From JAVBLW01 sp031553215 (GTDB lineage: Bacteria; Bacillota_I; Bacilli_A; Acholeplasmatales; Anaeroplasmataceae), in NCBI GenBank assembly GCA_031553215.1, contig JAVBLW010000001.1, forward strand, positions 124,001-188,000: a DNA stretch of 64,000 bases. Direction: 5' to 3'. Each line of letters begins with the position of its first letter. Position 1 is the first letter of the stretch. Positions 1 to 9,230 of this stretch are shown here, piece after piece. The translations under genes were made by a program, and so were the position numbers. The notes beneath the pieces were generated by a model, which was given only the letters and a program-made list of their open reading frames with translations, searched no databases and had not been told where the DNA came from.

Positions 1-19
1 TTGATGTAAATATCTTCAT
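1..19 (-). CDS. possible first codons of the gene downstream of ffh (partial)
   Basis: An ATG at 17-19 on the minus strand follows an AGAGTG ribosome-binding-like site at a good distance. It would open a reading frame beginning Met-Lys-Ile-Phe-Thr-Ser that leaves the window. Only six codons are visible, so the product cannot be named. Confidence 0.3.
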
Positions 20-37
20 AAAATCACTCTTTCTTTA

Positions 38-1459
38 TTAAAAACGGAATGTACCTTTTCCTTTTCCTTTTCCTTTATGATATGTAGGTTGACCAACATT
101 ACTTGGCACTCTACCATTTTTCATATCTGATTGCATCTTCATCATATCAGTTTCTGACATATTAGACATTTGCTTCATAGCTTTTACTTGAGCATCTAAT
201 GATTGTCTTAACTTATTAACTTCCGCAACAGTTCTACCGCTACCTCTAGCAATACGTTCACGGCGTTTCGCAGAAGAATTAATTAATTCTGGATTTTTTC
301 TTTCTTCCTCAGTCATAGAAAAAATCATACATTCCATAAAATCTAATTGACGGTCATCTACTTGTTTTGAAGCTTCTTTAATACCCTTCATACCAGGTAA
401 GAAACCTAATATTTTAGACATTGAACCCATTCTTCTAATCATTTTAAATTGTTTTAACAAATCATTATAATTAAATTTGTTATTCATTAATTTTTCAGCC
501 ATATCCATCATTTCATCTTCATCAATGTTTTCTGTAACTGAATCGATTAATGATAATACGTCACCCATTCCTAAAATACGGTCAGCTAATCTATCTGGAT
601 AGAATATTTCCATTGCATCTAATTTTTCACCATTAGATAATATTTTAATTGGAACACCAGTAATTGTCTTAATAGATAGTGCGGCTCCACCACGTGTATC
701 TCCATCCATCTTTGTTAAGACAATACCTGTTACATTTAATTTTTGATGGAATGTTTGAGCCACATTAACGGCATCTTGTCCAGTCATCGCATCAACTGTT
801 AATAAGATTTCAGTTGGATTAGCTAATTTTTTGATATCCTCTAATTCTTCCATTAATTCATCATTAATATGTAAGCGTCCTGCCGTATCTATAATAACAA
901 AGTCACAACCAAGTTCTTGTGCTTTCTTTAAACCTTCTTTTACAATTGTCGTAGCTTTTTCTTTTGTACCCATATCAAAGACTGGCACATTTATTTGCTT
1001 CCCAATTGTCTTTAATTGGTCAATTGCAGCGGGACGATAAATATCGGCCGCTATTAGCATTGGTTTAACGTTATTTTTCTTACGGTAGAATGTAGCCATT
1101 TTACCAACAGACGTCGTTTTACCTGCACCTTGTAGCCCTACTGCCATAATAACAGTCATACCACTTGGTTTTATATTTAATTCAACAGTTTCTTCACCTA
1201 GTGCTTTTTTAAGTTCTTCTCGAACAATCTTTACTACTTGTTGACCAGGATTTAAACCTTTTAAGATTTTTTCTCCCATTGCTTCTTCTTTTACACTAGC
1301 TAAGAATTGTTTTACAACTTTATAATTAACATCGGCTTCTAATAATGAAAGTCTAACTTCACGTAACATTTCTTCAATGTCAGATTCATTTACTCTTCCA
1401 CGACCAGTTATTCTTCTCATAGCCATCTGTAAACGACTACTTAAACCATCAAATGCCAC
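38..1459 (-). CDS. ffh: signal recognition particle protein Ffh (SRP54)
   Basis: SRP GTPase that binds signal sequences and 4.5S/scRNA and delivers nascent membrane and secreted proteins to FtsY. The 473 aa product has the N-terminal four-helix bundle (about 1-90), the G domain with G1 GLQGAGKTT (about 108-116), DTAGRLH and TKMDGDTRGG, and a Met-rich M domain (about 300-435). It ends in a Lys/Gly-rich tail, usual for Bacillota Ffh. Start is GTG at 1457-1459; its AGGAG site lies inside the last codons of ylxM, 5 bases upstream, so the two are translationally coupled. It is the last gene of the ftsY-ylxM-ffh group. Confidence 0.97.
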   Translation of the reverse strand: MAFDGLSSRLQMAMRRITGRGRVNESDIEEMLREVRLSLLEADVNYKVVKQFLASVKEEAMGEKILKGLNPGQQVVKIVREELKKALGEETVELNIKPSGMTVIMAVGLQGAGKTTSVGKMATFYRKKNNVKPMLIAADIYRPAAIDQLKTIGKQINVPVFDMGTKEKATTIVKEGLKKAQELGCDFVIIDTAGRLHINDELMEELEDIKKLANPTEILLTVDAMTGQDAVNVAQTFHQKLNVTGIVLTKMDGDTRGGAALSIKTITGVPIKILSNGEKLDAMEIFYPDRLADRILGMGDVLSLIDSVTENIDEDEMMDMAEKLMNNKFNYNDLLKQFKMIRRMGSMSKILGFLPGMKGIKEASKQVDDRQLDFMECMIFSMTEEERKNPELINSSAKRRERIARGSGRTVAEVNKLRQSLDAQVKAMKQMSNMSETDMMKMQSDMKNGRVPSNVGQPTYHKGKGKGKGTFRF

Positions 1460-1464
1460 TTAAA

Positions 1465-1767
1465 TCACTCCTCAAGGATTTTTTTTATTTTTTCTAATTC
1501 ACTTATATTACTACTATTAACAATCTCAAGAATTTTATTATTTTTTTCTAATACTTTTAAATTGCTTTCATATTTTTCTAGATTATTAATTGCTTTCTTT
1601 ATTTGATCGAAAACAGCATTTCTACTAATATCATAATTTGATGCTATTTCACTAAGTGATAAATCATCAAAATAATACGATGAGAAATATTCTTGTTGCT
1701 TTTCAGTCAAAAGACTACCATATACATCAAATAGCGCAATTACTTCTTCACGTTTTTCAATATCCAT
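1465..1767 (-). CDS. ylxM: YlxM-like SRP-associated DNA-binding protein
   Basis: Small helix-turn-helix protein of the UPF0122/YlxM family, almost always encoded next to ffh and thought to modulate SRP GTPase activity. The sequence shows the family's sigma-factor-region-4-like HTH (LSLSEIASNYDISRNAVFDQIKKA) split across about residues 34-57, plus a coiled C-terminus. A longer frame opens at 1818 inside ftsY. The ATG at 1765-1767, one base after the ftsY stop and giving MDIEKREEV, matches the family start and is preferred. About 100 aa. It ends in TGA, direct evidence that TGA is a stop codon in this genome. Confidence 0.9.
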   Translation of the reverse strand: MDIEKREEVIALFDVYGSLLTEKQQEYFSSYYFDDLSLSEIASNYDISRNAVFDQIKKAINNLEKYESNLKVLEKNNKILEIVNSSNISELEKIKKILEE

Positions 1768-1768
1768 A

Positions 1769-2728
1769 TTATTCAAAGAAATCAGCGAATAAACCATATA
1801 GATATTGTTCAATATCAAATGATTCTAAATCATCTAATTTTTCTCCTAAACCAATGTACTTAATAGGAATACCTAATTCATTTCTAATAGCTAGAACAAT
1901 ACCACCTTTGGCAGTACCATCTAGTTTAGTTAGAATTACTCCTGTAACATCAGTAGTTTCTCTAAAAGCATTCGCTTGAATCATTCCATTTTGTCCAGTT
2001 GTTGCATCAATAACTAATAATGTTTCATGAGGTGCATTTGGACAATTCATCTCAATTACTCTTTTTATCTTGTTAAGCTCATTCATTAAATTAACTTTAT
2101 TTTGAAGACGACCTGCTGTATCACATAACAATACATCATAACCTTCTTTTTTTGCTTTTGTACAAGCATCAAACATTACACTTGAAGGGTCACTACCGGA
2201 TTCCTTAGCTACAATATCAACACCGATTCTTTTAGCCCATTCTTTTAATTGTTCTATTGCACCAGCTCTAAATGTATCTCCAGCAGCTAATAATACTTTT
2301 TTTCCTTCTTTTTTTAATTGATTAGCTATTTTAGCAATTGAGGTAGTCTTTCCAACCCCGTTAACACCAACAAATAATATTACTGATAAATCATTATCTT
2401 GAATATTAAGGTTCGCGTTTACTATTTCACCTTTCAAATATATTTCAAACATTTTATCTATGATTATCTCTTGTAATAAAGTAGCATCAGTAATCTTTTT
2501 ATTTTCAACTTCATCTTTTAATTGATCAATAAAATTAACAACTGTATTTACTCCAATATCAGAACTAATAAATATTTCTTCTAGAGAATCAAATAACTCA
2601 TCATTTATTTTTGTATTACTATTTAAAATTTCTTTTAAAGTTGATAATGCGCCTTCACGTGTTTTATGGAGACCCATTTTATACTTTTTATTTTTTTCCT
2701 TTGATTTGAATAAACCAAAAAAAGCCAT
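1769..2728 (-). CDS. ftsY: SRP receptor FtsY
   Basis: Receptor GTPase that docks the SRP-ribosome complex at the membrane. The 319 aa product lacks the long acidic A domain of E. coli FtsY and starts with a short basic N-terminus, as in Bacillota. It has the N domain followed by the G domain: G1 GVNGVGKTTS, DTAGRLQ, DATTGQ, TKLDGTAKGG. ATG at 2726-2728 follows an AGGAG site. ylxM begins one base after its stop, so ftsY, ylxM and ffh look co-transcribed. Confidence 0.97.
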   Translation of the reverse strand: MAFFGLFKSKEKNKKYKMGLHKTREGALSTLKEILNSNTKINDELFDSLEEIFISSDIGVNTVVNFIDQLKDEVENKKITDATLLQEIIIDKMFEIYLKGEIVNANLNIQDNDLSVILFVGVNGVGKTTSIAKIANQLKKEGKKVLLAAGDTFRAGAIEQLKEWAKRIGVDIVAKESGSDPSSVMFDACTKAKKEGYDVLLCDTAGRLQNKVNLMNELNKIKRVIEMNCPNAPHETLLVIDATTGQNGMIQANAFRETTDVTGVILTKLDGTAKGGIVLAIRNELGIPIKYIGLGEKLDDLESFDIEQYLYGLFADFFE

Positions 2729-2805
2729 CTAAATCAACTCCTATCTTTGAAATTATATCATAGTGCCTCTATTTTTTCAATCTATATAATTTGTCACAAT
2801 TACAT

Positions 2806-2839
2806 ATAAAAAGAATAATCACATATCATGATTATTCTT
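2806..2839 (-). terminator. intrinsic terminator of the pssA-psd mRNA
   Basis: An 11-bp perfect inverted repeat (2811-2821 with 2829-2839, 7-base loop) is followed by a T run on the minus strand. The psd stop codon lies inside the stem. It separates psd from the ftsY group. Confidence 0.85.
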
Positions 2840-3698
2840 GCTTGTTACTTCCAATACCTTCACCGTATTTTACTATGGTCTCAAAATTGTTTTTTGTATT
2901 TTCTATTAAATCTTCATCAATAATTACATCCTTATCTACAAGCATAACTATTGTTGATCCTCCAAAAAGGAACATCCCCTTTTCTTCGGCTTTTTCAAAT
3001 TTATATTCCTGATGATGATTTTTTATTTTACCAACCATCAATGCCCCAACTTCAACCATTACAACATCTCTAAAATTATCAGTATGAAGAATTGTATATT
3101 CTCTAGTATTTCTTTTGTAGATATTATATTTTTCTAAGGCAATTGGATTTACAGTGTGAAATACACCCTTAATATGAATGTTTTTTTCCTTAGTACCACT
3201 ATCAACATAGCAATATCTATGGTAGTCATCTACTGTTAATCTAAAAATCAAAGCATGCCCATCTAAATATTTATTAGCTAGTTCCTTATTTTTAACTAAG
3301 TCTTCTACTTTATACATAGAATCCTTAATATTAAAAATACTATTTTCATCTATTTTATAAACGCTTAGTTTAGAATCACATGGACTAATTAACCTTGTAG
3401 TATCATAATTAATAGTTCTTGAATCTTCTTTAATTTTTCTTGTGAAAAATTCATTAAAGCTCTTATATTCGCATTCTTCATATTCAGACATGTTTATACC
3501 TGAATTATTTGAAATAAACTTCTTTATTTTTTTTCTTGAACGCTTTGAGTTCATGTAGCACCCAGAAAACTTTGTAACAAATGGTCTAACTAATAGTTTT
3601 AATATTATTCTTCCAAACACATTTCTATACAAAAAAGCCTGTGATTTTATTAAATCTCCAGGAATTATCTCTTTTGTTTGTCTATTAATAATATCCAT
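2832..3698 (-). CDS. psd: phosphatidylserine decarboxylase
   Basis: Converts phosphatidylserine to phosphatidylethanolamine at the membrane. The proenzyme self-cleaves to make a pyruvoyl group from the Ser of a conserved GST motif. Here the motif FGGSTIV sits near the C-terminus (Ser about 248 of 288 aa). The conserved region with LTVDDYHRYC and HTVNPIAL also fits the family. The start overlaps the pssA stop by one base (TAATG), so PS synthase and decarboxylase are coupled. Gene order pssA-psd means PE is probably a membrane lipid here. Confidence 0.94.
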   Translation of the reverse strand: MDIINRQTKEIIPGDLIKSQAFLYRNVFGRIILKLLVRPFVTKFSGCYMNSKRSRKKIKKFISNNSGINMSEYEECEYKSFNEFFTRKIKEDSRTINYDTTRLISPCDSKLSVYKIDENSIFNIKDSMYKVEDLVKNKELANKYLDGHALIFRLTVDDYHRYCYVDSGTKEKNIHIKGVFHTVNPIALEKYNIYKRNTREYTILHTDNFRDVVMVEVGALMVGKIKNHHQEYKFEKAEEKGMFLFGGSTIVMLVDKDVIIDEDLIENTKNNFETIVKYGEGIGSNKQE

Positions 3699-4318
3699 TA
3701 TTTTCTACCTGCAACCATATATATAATCATAAAGACCCCAACGCATGCCACAAATACTGAATAAACAATTCCTAATTTAGGTACTTTTATTTTCAATACA
3801 AACAGTAGTGATATTATAAACATGAATATAGCATATACAATATATAAATTACTTCCTAATAAATCCTTAAAACAATATATTGCTGGGAATATTATAGAAG
3901 CCATGGTAATAGGTAGTCCCCAAAAGAATTTATTATTACCTTCTTCCACATTTTGTCTTTCAATTTCCAATACATTGTAATAAGATAAACGGATCATTCC
4001 GCATAAAACAAATAACGCTAATATTGGCATACACCATAATTTTGTCATTCCAATTGAATAACCGATTGCAGCTGGAAGAACGCCAAAGCATACCATATCA
4101 GTTAATGAATCAATCTGAATACCATAAGATTTTTCTTTTTCTGTGCGATCAGCTTTTGTTCTCGCTACTTTTCCATCAAACATATCGCAAAATCCAGAAA
4201 GCAATAAACATATTACTGCCGATAAAGGATGACCTGAAAATGCAAAATATATTCCACATGTACCAGAAACTAGTGACGTGTATGTTAACCATACAGTATA
4301 GTTATAGTAACCTATCAT
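3698..4318 (-). CDS. pssA: CDP-diacylglycerol--serine O-phosphatidyltransferase
   Basis: Integral membrane enzyme making phosphatidylserine from CDP-DAG and serine. The CDP-alcohol phosphotransferase signature is complete: Asp45, Asp48-Gly, Ala52-Arg53, Gly66, Asp70 and Asp74. About six hydrophobic segments are visible in 206 aa. ATG at 4316-4318 has a strong AAGGAGAG site. A small inverted repeat (GATGA/TCATC) lies just upstream of that site and could affect translation. Downstream psd overlaps by one base. Confidence 0.93.
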   Translation of the reverse strand: MIGYYNYTVWLTYTSLVSGTCGIYFAFSGHPLSAVICLLLSGFCDMFDGKVARTKADRTEKEKSYGIQIDSLTDMVCFGVLPAAIGYSIGMTKLWCMPILALFVLCGMIRLSYYNVLEIERQNVEEGNNKFFWGLPITMASIIFPAIYCFKDLLGSNLYIVYAIFMFIISLLFVLKIKVPKLGIVYSVFVACVGVFMIIYMVAGRK

Positions 4319-4394
4319 AAATTCTCTCTCCTTTGATGACCGAAATCATCGTAATTAACTCTTTTCATATTATAATATTTTTTTTATTAAAATA

Positions 4395-5057
4395 CTAGCA
4401 TTCTTCACAAGAAGTTTTTCCCATTTTCTTCTTTTCGATAATTTTTTCTATAATAATAGCTCCAGTATACAATAAAATCATCATTAATACACCAGCAAGA
4501 GCATCTATAAAATAATGCTGTTTTATAAAAACAGTCGACATTATTATAAGTACTCCTGAAATAGGAACTACTATTCTCATCCAAATAGGACATTTCTTTT
4601 CATCAATCAATGTTATTACTACAGAAGTACCGAAAAATGCATGTAGGCTTGGAAAGCAATTAAGTGGTTCTTCTGCTGAATAAATGAATTTTATTAATTT
4701 AGAAAAAATATCATTTCCTGTAACATTTGCAGTAACCATTTTAACTTGATATATATTAAACACTATGTTTGCAATTACTATCCCTATTATTGAAACGATC
4801 ACTAATCTCTTAAACTTTTTCATGTTAAAGAAGCTTAAAAGATATAAAGATAGTGTTGGCATAAAAAAATAAAAACAATATGGAATAACAAAATACTTGA
4901 TAAAAGGTATTTTATTATCAATACTCATATTTATATAATGATAGTCTTTACTTATCGCCATACTAATCGTATACATTAACGCAGAGAAAAGTGTAAGAAC
5001 CAGTGATACTAAGAAGGTCTTAATCTTATATTTTTTAATAAATTCTTTTTTTGTCAT
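4395..5057 (-). CDS. PAP2-superfamily membrane phosphatase
   Basis: Multi-spanning lipid phosphatase-like protein with about six hydrophobic helices. It shows the PAP2 signature pieces CFPSLHA and KQHYFIDALAG (His and Asp of the catalytic triad region). Start is placed at ATG 5055-5057 because GGAGGA lies 6 bases upstream; the frame is open to 5084 but without such a site. It sits between topA and pssA-psd, so a role in lipid headgroup turnover (phosphatidylglycerophosphate, phosphatidate or undecaprenyl diphosphate) is likely. The substrate cannot be read from sequence. Confidence 0.85.
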   Translation of the reverse strand: MTKKEFIKKYKIKTFLVSLVLTLFSALMYTISMAISKDYHYINMSIDNKIPFIKYFVIPYCFYFFMPTLSLYLLSFFNMKKFKRLVIVSIIGIVIANIVFNIYQVKMVTANVTGNDIFSKLIKFIYSAEEPLNCFPSLHAFFGTSVVITLIDEKKCPIWMRIVVPISGVLIIMSTVFIKQHYFIDALAGVLMMILLYTGAIIIEKIIEKKKMGKTSCEEC

Positions 5058-5103
5058 AGTATTCCTCCAGCGATTAAGATACATTATATTACCTTTTACA
5101 AAG

Positions 5104-5132
5104 AAAAAAAAGCCATTTTGTTAGCTTTTTTT
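5104..5132 (-). terminator. topA terminator
   Basis: A-rich/T-rich hairpin (arms ending GC, 10-base loop) with a long T run on the minus strand. It overlaps the topA stop at 5121-5123. Confidence 0.7.
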
Positions 5133-7397
5133 ACATTTTTCGTTAGAACAGATTAATTCTCCATCTTTTTTGAGCATTATTGATCCGCATACTTCACATT
5201 TTTCATTAGTCGGCTCATCACTATATATATTTTTGCATCTTGGGAAATTATCACAAGCAAAGAAATAATTACCAATATTCTTTCCTTTTTTTGCTTGCTT
5301 CCTTACCAAATGCCCCTTACCACATAAAGGGCACAAAACATCTTGATAGTCGTTTTCTTTTTCTACTGAACAATTTGCACTACAAAAAAGTTCATTATCC
5401 TTATTACGCAGCATCATTGAACCACATTTTTCACATTTTTCATTAGTTGGTTCATCATTATATATGTTTTTGCATTTAGGATAATTACTGCATGCATAAA
5501 AGTAATTTCCAGCATTTTTACCTTTTTTTGCTTGTTTTTTAATAAAATGACCTTCTCCACATTTTGGACATGTGATATCTATTTCGACTGAATCATCCTC
5601 ATTTTCTTCTTGCTTAACATATTTACACTTAGGGTAATTACTACATGCAACAAAGTCACCATACTTACCTTTTCTTATAACAAGTGGATTTCCACATTGA
5701 GGACACATCTCTCCTGTTTCCTCTGGGGCAATAGCACTCATATTTTGTTTTGCATTTTCAAAAACAGGTAGGAAGTCATCATAAAATTCTTGAAGTTCTT
5801 CTTTATTATCTGCTTCGCCCCTAGAAATCTTATCTAATTTAATTTCTAAATCAGCAGTATATTTAACATTTATGATTGATGAAAAAAATTCATCAAGACT
5901 ATCAGAAGTCAAAATACCTTGAGGAGTTGGTATAATCTTCTTTTCCTCTAAATCAATATATTTTCTTTCTTTTAGAGTAGACATTGTTTGAGCATATGTA
6001 GATGGTCTTCCAATACCAAGTTCTTCCATATCCTTTATCAATGATGCTTCAGTATATCTACTTTTTGGTTTTGTAAATAATTCATTCAGTTTTATTTCAT
6101 TGGCAGAGTATGATTCTCCGATTTCAAACTTAGGTAATACCTTATTTTCATCATCATCCTCTTTACCATAGGCACGAATATAACCATCAAAAACTAATGT
6201 TTGACCAGTAATTTTCCAAATAGTTTCATTATTCTTAAATAATACTTTTGTCTTACTAAAAACAGCCGCAGCCATTAAAGACGTGATAGCTCGATTATAT
6301 ATTAGTTTATATAACTTATATTCATCAGTCGTTAAATACTGTTTAACTGATTCTGGTGTTCTCTCTATACTAGTAGGTCTAATTGCTTCATGGGCTTGTT
6401 GTGCTAATTTTTGCTCTTTTTCCTTTATCTTACCAACATAGTTATTCCCATATTTATAAGAAATATATTCTTTTGCTTCTTTTACAAAGATATCAGATAA
6501 ATGGGTTGAGTCAGTACGCATATAAGTAATTAATCCTACTTCTATATTACCAATTCTTTTACCTTCATATAACGATTGAGCAACTCTCATTGTTCTCGTT
6601 GAAACAAAATTAAGTTTATTAGACGCATCTTGTTGAAGTGTTGATGTTGTATAAGGCGGTTTGCTTTCTCTTTTGCTTTCCTTATTTTCAATATCCGATA
6701 CTTTAAATTGTTTTGTTAATGAATGTAGAATTTCTTCTGCTAAATCCTTAGACTCTATTGTCTTTTTTGAGCCCTTATAACTTTCCATATCAAGTTTGAA
6801 ATTATCAAAAAAAGCTTCTAATTCATAATAAGGAGTAGAAATAAAATTATTTATTTCTTTTTCCAAATCACAAATAAGCTTTAAAGCTACACTTTGAACT
6901 CGTCCAGCACTTTTACTTTTTATCTTGCTTTGAAGTAATTTTGATACTTTAAAACCAATAATGCGATCAAGCATTCTTCTTGTTTCTTGGCTAGAAACTA
7001 AATCCATATCTATTTTTCGAGGATGTTTAAAAGCCTCTAGGATAGCAGGTTTAGTTATTTCGTGAAACTCTATTCTATTTATATCGTTAAGATCTAAATC
7101 TAAGATACTTGCTAAATGATAACTAATTGCTTCACCCTCACGATCAGGGTCGGTTGCAAGAAATACTTTTTTATTTTTGCATTCTTTTTTTAATTCTTTT
7201 ACAATATTTTCTTTACCACTTATTATTTTATATGTTGGAGCAAATCCGTTCTTTATGTCTATTCCTAAACCATCTACACCTGAAGTTGCTAAATCTCTTA
7301 TATGACCAACAGATGATAATACCTTATAATCATCACCCATGTAAGATTCAATTGTTTTTGACTTTGATGGCGATTCGACTATGATTATGTTTTTCAC
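5121..7397 (-). CDS. topA: DNA topoisomerase I
   Basis: Type IA topoisomerase relaxing negative supercoils. The 758 aa product has the N-terminal TOPRIM domain (IVESPSKSKTIE; DPDREGEAIS), the active-site region LITYMRTDST with the catalytic Tyr (about 300), and a long zinc-binding C-terminus. Five Cys4-type zinc ribbons can be counted in the last 190 residues; two are nearly identical long repeats (CPKC/CPLCG...KKGKN.GNYF.AC) each followed by a short one (CE.CGS.M). Start is GTG at 7395-7397 with an AAAGGA site. It is the first gene of a minus-strand block running into lipid genes. Confidence 0.97.
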   Translation of the reverse strand: MKNIIIVESPSKSKTIESYMGDDYKVLSSVGHIRDLATSGVDGLGIDIKNGFAPTYKIISGKENIVKELKKECKNKKVFLATDPDREGEAISYHLASILDLDLNDINRIEFHEITKPAILEAFKHPRKIDMDLVSSQETRRMLDRIIGFKVSKLLQSKIKSKSAGRVQSVALKLICDLEKEINNFISTPYYELEAFFDNFKLDMESYKGSKKTIESKDLAEEILHSLTKQFKVSDIENKESKRESKPPYTTSTLQQDASNKLNFVSTRTMRVAQSLYEGKRIGNIEVGLITYMRTDSTHLSDIFVKEAKEYISYKYGNNYVGKIKEKEQKLAQQAHEAIRPTSIERTPESVKQYLTTDEYKLYKLIYNRAITSLMAAAVFSKTKVLFKNNETIWKITGQTLVFDGYIRAYGKEDDDENKVLPKFEIGESYSANEIKLNELFTKPKSRYTEASLIKDMEELGIGRPSTYAQTMSTLKERKYIDLEEKKIIPTPQGILTSDSLDEFFSSIINVKYTADLEIKLDKISRGEADNKEELQEFYDDFLPVFENAKQNMSAIAPEETGEMCPQCGNPLVIRKGKYGDFVACSNYPKCKYVKQEENEDDSVEIDITCPKCGEGHFIKKQAKKGKNAGNYFYACSNYPKCKNIYNDEPTNEKCEKCGSMMLRNKDNELFCSANCSVEKENDYQDVLCPLCGKGHLVRKQAKKGKNIGNYFFACDNFPRCKNIYSDEPTNEKCEVCGSIMLKKDGELICSNEKCKKS

Positions 7398-7465
7398 GAA
7401 ATCAGTCCTTTCTAATAATAATATAAATAATATACCATCAAATTATTCTTGTCAAATTATTTTTT

Positions 7466-8569
7466 TTAATTTTCTTGTAAATTTTCTTTTGCTTTATTTC
7501 TTCTATTACCTTTTATTGTAGTTTTAATATGCTTAATAATAAAAATTGTAGTTGTAATAATTAACAGTAAATAATACCCAGTTAGTCTAGTTAACAACAT
7601 AGCTGGTAGTATTAATTCTTCTATATATATTTGTTCATATGCTCTAAGCATTAATGTTTCAGTTATTAGTACTCCACCGGGAATAGGCAATGAATCTACA
7701 GAAATAGATATCATAACTTGAATAACAATTTGTTGGATAATTCCAACCCCTGATAATCCAAATGATTTATATATGAAAAATGATATTGAGAAAAAAGAAA
7801 CCCTCTGACATAGATTCCAAAATAACACCTTAATAAATAATTTTTTATGTGCCTGTATGAATTTACCACATTGTTCATATTCAGATAATTTTAATTCAAA
7901 TTTTTCTAATATAATATTAATATCTTTTTTACGAAATTTATTGATGAATTTTAAAATTCCATAACCACATTTCCTAATCATATTTATATGATAAATTCCA
8001 CCTAAACAAATTAAAACTATAATTACGTTAATAAGAATTCCTATAAAAAACAAAATTGGAAGTGCAATACCAGAACCAAATAATAATCCTGCTTCAAAAA
8101 TTAATGCAAACACTCCAAGCCCTAATAATATAACTTTAAAAGCTGCGGTATTAAGTAATAAAGCTGCAATCGATTTAGTTGAAGGAACATCATCTTTTAC
8201 CATATAATACAAGGCCATTGGTTGTCCACCTGTCGATGATGGAGTAATAGCAGAAAAATACATGTCTATCGCATTATATTCTGCATTATGTAATAAAGAT
8301 GTTTTCTCACCTAAAGTCTTTAGGATAGTCTTTGTACTCAAAGATTGGAATAAAATGTAAAAAAGTGGCATTGTCATTGCAACTAAAATATATTTCATAT
8401 TAACATTTTTTAATACATCTCTTAATTCTTTAAAAGTGTATTCTCTAAACAAAAGATAAAAAGTCAATACAATCATTACTATTAATATCGAGAAACTCAA
8501 TATATATTTTTTATTGTTTTTACTTCTAATTTTTTGTTTAACATTCAGTTCATGATTGTTATTTTCCAT
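7466..8569 (-). CDS. YbhN/MprF-N family multi-spanning membrane protein (flippase-like)
   Basis: A 367 aa integral membrane protein with about eight hydrophobic segments. It has the UPF0104 / lysylphosphatidylglycerol synthase transmembrane-region motif PSSTGGQPMALYYM in the middle and SLPIPGGVLITE near the end. Relatives include the flippase half of MprF and glycosyltransferase-associated AglD-like proteins. No catalytic soluble domain is fused. It is 19 bases downstream of rnhB and probably co-transcribed. Role in lipid movement is an inference from the family. Confidence 0.8.
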   Translation of the reverse strand: MENNNHELNVKQKIRSKNNKKYILSFSILIVMIVLTFYLLFREYTFKELRDVLKNVNMKYILVAMTMPLFYILFQSLSTKTILKTLGEKTSLLHNAEYNAIDMYFSAITPSSTGGQPMALYYMVKDDVPSTKSIAALLLNTAAFKVILLGLGVFALIFEAGLLFGSGIALPILFFIGILINVIIVLICLGGIYHINMIRKCGYGILKFINKFRKKDINIILEKFELKLSEYEQCGKFIQAHKKLFIKVLFWNLCQRVSFFSISFFIYKSFGLSGVGIIQQIVIQVMISISVDSLPIPGGVLITETLMLRAYEQIYIEELILPAMLLTRLTGYYLLLIITTTIFIIKHIKTTIKGNRRNKAKENLQEN

Positions 8570-8588
8570 GTCTTTTTCCTTTTTTCTT

Positions 8589-9230
8589 TTATTCTAAATC
8601 AAGCGTTAATTGTTTAGAATAATATTTATTTACTGGAGCAAATGTTTTTCTATGAATTTGACAAGGTCCATATTTTTCTAAATTGCTAACATGTTCCTTT
8701 GTACAATATCCTTTATGCCTCGCAAAACCATAATTTGGGTATTTAAAATCCATTTTTGTCATAAAATTATCTCTCGTAACTTTAGCGACAATACTAGCGG
8801 CTGCAATACTTGCGCTTCTTGCATCACCTTTAACAATAGATGTATGTGGAATATCTAGTTCCTTCAAAGGCATTGCATCTATCAACACATGCTCAGGAAC
8901 AATTTTCAAACCTTTTATAGCTTGTAACATGCCCTTTTGTGTAGCGCGATAAATATCTGATTTATCAATATCCTTTTCATTAATAAATACTGTGTTTATA
9001 GCAATTGCCTCTTTTAATATTATTTTATATAACTCTTCTCGTTTTTTTTCTGACAATTGTTTTGAATCATTTAATCCTTTTATACGGCAAGTACAAGGAA
9101 GGATAACAGCACTAACAACTAGAGGTCCTGCAATAGGTCCACGACCAACCTCATCAACTCCAGCAATCAGCTCCATACCTGCATCTATCAATTCTTCCTC
9201 AAATTGATATAAATTAATTACTGTGTTCAA
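8589..9230 (-). CDS. rnhB: ribonuclease HII
   Basis: Cleaves RNA in RNA-DNA hybrids, including single ribonucleotides in DNA. The signature AGVDEVGRGPIAGPLV carries the catalytic Asp26-Glu27; DSKQLS and the downstream ASIVAKVTRD region with further acidic ligands are present. 213 aa, normal length. Start is TTG at 9228-9230, overlapping rbgA by 17 bases. An internal Met19 is too close to the active site to be the real start. rbgA followed by rnhB is a conserved Bacillota arrangement. Confidence 0.95.
   Translation of the reverse strand: MNTVINLYQFEEELIDAGMELIAGVDEVGRGPIAGPLVVSAVILPCTCRIKGLNDSKQLSEKKREELYKIILKEAIAINTVFINEKDIDKSDIYRATQKGMLQAIKGLKIVPEHVLIDAMPLKELDIPHTSIVKGDARSASIAAASIVAKVTRDNFMTKMDFKYPNYGFARHKGYCTKEHVSNLEKYGPCQIHRKTFAPVNKYYSKQLTLDLE

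Noticed and set aside
831..1040. Open frames antisense to ffh, ftsY, topA, mutS-like, uvrB and other genes.
   Set aside because: They lie wholly inside well-supported genes on the opposite strand, lack ribosome-binding sites and show no recognisable protein features.
1465..1467. Mollicutes-like content raised the question whether TGA codes for Trp.
   Set aside because: ylxM and the serine dehydratase gene end in TGA at expected family lengths, prfB is present, and Trp residues are encoded by TGG.
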